A stretch of DNA of 64,000 bases from Acidobacteriota bacterium. Lineage in GTDB: Bacteria > Acidobacteriota > Terriglobia > Acidiferrales > UBA7541. The notes under the pieces were generated by a model. That model was not told the origin of the DNA. It did no database searches and saw nothing but the letters and a program-made list of their open reading frames with translations. The DNA lies in the NCBI GenBank assembly GCA_003223215.1, contig QHYH01000087.1, forward strand, positions 1 to 64,000. Direction: 5' to 3'. Below are positions 61,414-64,000 of the stretch, in pieces (position 1 is the stretch's first letter; each line of letters begins with the position of its first letter). Made by a program: the position numbers and the translations under genes.

Positions 61414-62074
61414 ATGCGTGACTCTTCTGGTCAAACGCGCGACCGCTCGCTGTTCGCCGCTCTAACTACTGCACTCCTCTTCTTCGCGGCTTCATCTATA
61501 GCGCAAACAAAAACTGCAAATGTCACCGCGCGCCAGGAGTTTCTGAAAAAGCTGGTCGCCGCGGCGGAGGAGAGAACGAGCCACACCGTGCGTTACGACT
61601 CGGCCTATGTCCGTATTCCTTATCCGGGAGGAGATGTTCCTGAGGATACCGGTGTGTGCACGGATGAAGTAATCCGCTCGTACCGTGGCGTGGGCGTCGA
61701 TCTCCCAGAAAGAAGTCCACGAGGACATGGCGAATAACTATTCGGCCTACCCTCGGAAATGGAGGACGCCGAGGACGCGTACAGACACGAACATCGATCA
61801 CCGGCGCGTGCCCAATCTAATGGTCTTCTTTACCCGCAAAGGGGAATCGCTAGAGATCACCGACCATGCGGGCGGCTATTTGCCTGGCGACATCGTTACT
61901 TGGGATCTTGGCGGCGGGGTTCCGCACATCGGCATTGTCGTCGACGAGAAATCAGCGGAAGATAGCCGCCACCTGATCGTACACAACATCGGACAGGGTC
62001 CAAAGAGGGAAGACGTGCTGTTCGAATGGAAAATCACCGGACACTACCGCTACTACGGGCCAGCACTCTTCTAG
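61414..62074 (+). pseudogene. DUF1287 family protein, frameshifted
   Basis: Two frames join into one secreted DUF1287 protein. The first (61414-) gives the signal and HTVRYDSAYVRIPYPGGDVP then GVCTDEVIRSYRGVGVDL; the second gives QKEVHEDMANNYSAYPRKW, NIDHRRVPNLMVFF and GDIVTWDLGGGVPHIGIVVD. One extra C in the CCC after GATCT (about 61701-61704) causes the shift. Everything else is intact, so this is a recent loss or a sequencing error. Confidence 0.8.
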
Positions 62075-62324
62075 TCTAGTCTAGAAGCTGTTGCACAACT
62101 TACAAAAGTCATTGATTCCATTGGGCCAAAGTTGGGTCGTGGCACATCTTCCAGTGTCAGAGCCACTTGCACAGTGCCGATTTGGGTGCCGCCCGCGTCC
62201 AGGGTGCGACTGAATTCGATGACCCAGGTAGCCGGGCATTTCCCACTGGAGACCGGTGAAGAAGAGATTGAAATGATTGTTCCTGTTTGGGCCATTGTGC
62301 TGGCAACCGCAAAACAAAGAGCCT

Positions 62325-62454
62325 GGGTGAAGGGTTGGAAGAAACGCTGACGGTCCATCGCTTGGACGTGAGAGCGGTGTTGCGGCGGAAACAATCCACC
62401 ACCAACCCGATCGAACCGTGTCTGTCGGGGTGCCGCGGGCGGCGCGGAACATAG
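62325..62454 (+). pseudogene. IS256-type (mutator family) transposase C-terminal remnant
   Basis: EETLTVHRLDVRAVLRRKQS and TTNPIEPCLSG match the conserved C-terminal LRRxLxTTNPIES region of IS256 transposases. It stops at 62454. The bases from 62075 to 62324 hold no clear gene. Confidence 0.6.
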
Positions 62455-62620
62455 AGCGCTGCGAGAAGGAAATCAGCCGCTGCGCTGGACAGCCAGCGGA
62501 CTCCTCCGAAGCAGGGAAAAAGTTCCGACGCATCAAACGCTATCAAGAAACCCTGTTGCTGAAGGAGCCTTTGAACCGCTCGCCTATTCAGCAGAAGAAG
62601 TTGCGGACCGCAGAAGCCGC

Positions 62621-62854
62621 TTGAACTTGATTGCTGGGAGCATTACAGTGCAAAACATTGAGAGTCGCGGCAATCAACTAAAACTCGGACATCCTCCCCA
62701 GGTCTGTGGCTTGCGCGACGCTTACAACCTGGGCGAGGATTGGGTCTCTGACATTTTCATGTGGCTAAACCAGGCGCCAATTACCGTCATGAGCGAAAGC
62801 TATCGAACGGATTTGATGCTCAAGAGGCTTGAGGTGGAAACGCGGAAGCGATAA
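62621..62854 (+). CDS. Possible small hypothetical protein
   Basis: A 77-codon frame (LKLGHPPQVCGLRDAYNL, VSDIFMWLNQAPITVMSES) ending 13 bases before the next gene. No family or ribosome site is seen. It may be a fragment. Confidence 0.3.
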   Translation: MNLIAGSITVQNIESRGNQLKLGHPPQVCGLRDAYNLGEDWVSDIFMWLNQAPITVMSESYRTDLMLKRLEVETRKR

Positions 62855-62867
62855 CAGGACAAGAACA

Positions 62868-63476
62868 ATGGCCGGACAAGACCTGCAACGTCGAGAAATG
62901 CTTCGCATTATGGCCACCGCCGCTGCCGCGTCGAAGTTTCCAGGATTCGCCAAATGGTCGTTCATTTGCTCGCACGACAAGTCCGTAGAATCCATTCGAC
63001 CAGAAGGTTATCAGCCGCTGTTCTTTTCTCCCTCCGAATACGCCTTAGTGGAACGTCTTACGGAACTCATCATTCCCAACGATACGACTCCGGGCGCGAA
63101 AGAGGCGGGCGTCTCGGAGTTTGTGGACTTCATGGTGGCCCGCAATACTGACAAGCAATATTCCATGCGCTTGGGAATCAGTTGGTTGAACGCGCACTGC
63201 GAGCGCCTGTTCGGCAGAACGTTCATGTCACTCGTTGAGGCGCAACAGGTGGCTGTCCTCGAGCCGCTGGCGTACAAAGCGAAGCATCGCGCGGGCGAAG
63301 AAGATGGCCGCAAATTCTTCCTCGCTATCAAAGAACTCACGGTCATGGGTTTTTACACCACCGAAATCGGGTACAAGGAAATCGACAATCCGGCGCTAAA
63401 GTTCCATGCGAAGTCGCCCGCATGCCCGCACGTCGATGATCCCGGACACAAACATTTGCCTCCGCCCAAATGGTGA
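62868..63476 (+). CDS. Gluconate 2-dehydrogenase subunit 3-like protein
   Basis: Small helical subunit (202 residues) that accompanies GMC-type flavoprotein dehydrogenases. The export signal QRREMLRIMATAAAASKFPG suggests Tat transport in complex with its partner. The family region is SEYALVERLTELIIPNDTTPG then GAKEAGVSEFVDFMV, ending with a His-rich tail (DPGHKHLPPPKW). The partner gene follows after 6 bases. The ATG at 62868 starts just before the signal. Confidence 0.88.
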   Translation: MAGQDLQRREMLRIMATAAAASKFPGFAKWSFICSHDKSVESIRPEGYQPLFFSPSEYALVERLTELIIPNDTTPGAKEAGVSEFVDFMVARNTDKQYSMRLGISWLNAHCERLFGRTFMSLVEAQQVAVLEPLAYKAKHRAGEEDGRKFFLAIKELTVMGFYTTEIGYKEIDNPALKFHAKSPACPHVDDPGHKHLPPPKW

Positions 63477-63482
63477 GGCGCC

Positions 63483-64000
63483 ATGCCGAAACAAATCTAT
63501 GACGTGATCGTGATTGGAAGCGGTGCCGGCGGCGGCATGGCCATCAAAACGCTCTGCGAAGCCGGCCTCAAGGTCTGCTGTCTTAACGCCGGGCGCAGGC
63601 TCGATCCTGCCAAAGACTTCCGCAACCATCGCAAACCATGGCAGATGACATTTCGCGGGTTCGGCGATCCCGCAAAGCGCTCGGAATCCGTTGGTTATAT
63701 GGACAGCGAATGGGTGCCGGGCGTGTGGGAACACGAAATCAGGTATACCACCGCTCCCGGAACCGAGTGGACTTGGCCACGCTGCTGGGCCGTGGGAGGA
63801 AAAACCAATTTTTGGGGAAGGTCCTCCGCCCGGTTTGGCGATATCGATTTCCTCGCTGCTTCGCTCGATGGCTACGACGTGGATTGGCCGGTCGCCTACC
63901 AGGAGATCGCTCCTTACTATTCGCGCGTCGAGCGCATGATTGGAGTGTCCAGTTCAATCCAGAACCGCCCCAGCAATCCCGATGGTGAATACCTGCCGCC
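63483..64000 (+). CDS. GMC family oxidoreductase (3' partial)
   Basis: Start of an FAD-dependent GMC dehydrogenase cut by the right edge; 172 codons are visible. The FAD loop is DVIVIGSGAGGGMAIKTLCE, and RCWAVGGKTNFWGRSSARFG is the second GMC signature. PVAYQEIAPYYSRVERMIGV is also typical. With the preceding subunit it would oxidise a sugar or alcohol in the periplasm, delivering electrons to a cytochrome. The full gene should be about 1.7 kb. Confidence 0.93.
   Translation, partial: MPKQIYDVIVIGSGAGGGMAIKTLCEAGLKVCCLNAGRRLDPAKDFRNHRKPWQMTFRGFGDPAKRSESVGYMDSEWVPGVWEHEIRYTTAPGTEWTWPRCWAVGGKTNFWGRSSARFGDIDFLAASLDGYDVDWPVAYQEIAPYYSRVERMIGVSSSIQNRPSNPDGEYLP

Noticed and set aside
62071-62394. 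107-codon minus frame
   Set aside because: Somewhat protein-like, but it overlaps the IS256 remnant and DUF1287 end and has no start signal.

Overview
The window looks like a chromosomal segment of an Acidobacteriota bacterium. The best markers are a secreted von Willebrand-type protein of the acidobacterial VWFA-related type (6.4-7.3 kb) and several small secreted proteins of a kind common in that phylum. No rRNA, tRNA, CRISPR array or replication origin was recognised. All names rest on reading motifs; no database search was run.

Layout. 0-14 kb is an accessory, repeat-rich stretch: a PQQ dehydrogenase cut by the left edge, a TerC protein, an arsenic module (arsR-arsC-aquaporin, with a divergent second arsR followed by a 16-residue Cys-rich microprotein), the VWFA protein, a decayed cytochrome c gene, a CPBP protease, an endonuclease/phosphatase-fold enzyme, at least five copies of a degenerate interspersed repeat, and a 318-bp MITE-like element with 23-bp terminal inverted repeats and a 5-bp target duplication. 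14-34.8 kb holds scattered single genes: lipoprotein, SF2 helicase, amidohydrolase plus PLP enzyme, methyltransferase, glycoside hydrolase, P450, rhomboid, polyphosphate kinase, HTTM-like membrane protein and formyltransferase. It also contains remnants of IS110, VapBC-like, AAA-ATPase, PilZ and rhomboid genes.

35-61 kb is a 26-kb block with every gene on the plus strand. Its first part (35.1-44.3 kb) resembles a ribosomal-peptide (RiPP) locus: two 53-residue precursor-like peptides, identical over their last 31 residues and carrying the lasso-type leader motif YxxPxL; a PqqD-like recognition protein plus a decayed second copy; an HprK-like kinase; two diiron ferritin-like paralogues; an S26-type Ser/His peptidase; a nucleotidyltransferase; and three uncharacterised proteins. 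The second part (44.4-61.2 kb) is a Wzx/Wzy-type exopolysaccharide locus: Wzz, polyprenyl glycosylphosphotransferase, flippase, polymerase, glycosyltransferases including a fused tandem GT4, methyltransferases, deacetylase, glycoside hydrolase, TagA-type transferase and asparagine synthetase.

The leader, kinase and recognition protein match lasso-peptide logic, but the predicted core has no Asp/Glu for the macrolactam ring and no B2 transglutaminase-type protease was seen. I infer a lasso-derived, non-lasso peptide system tied to exopolysaccharide production. This is the best candidate for an undescribed system. The right end (61.4-64 kb) has a frameshifted DUF1287 gene, an IS256-type transposase remnant and a gluconate-dehydrogenase-like subunit 3 / GMC oxidoreductase pair cut by the window edge.
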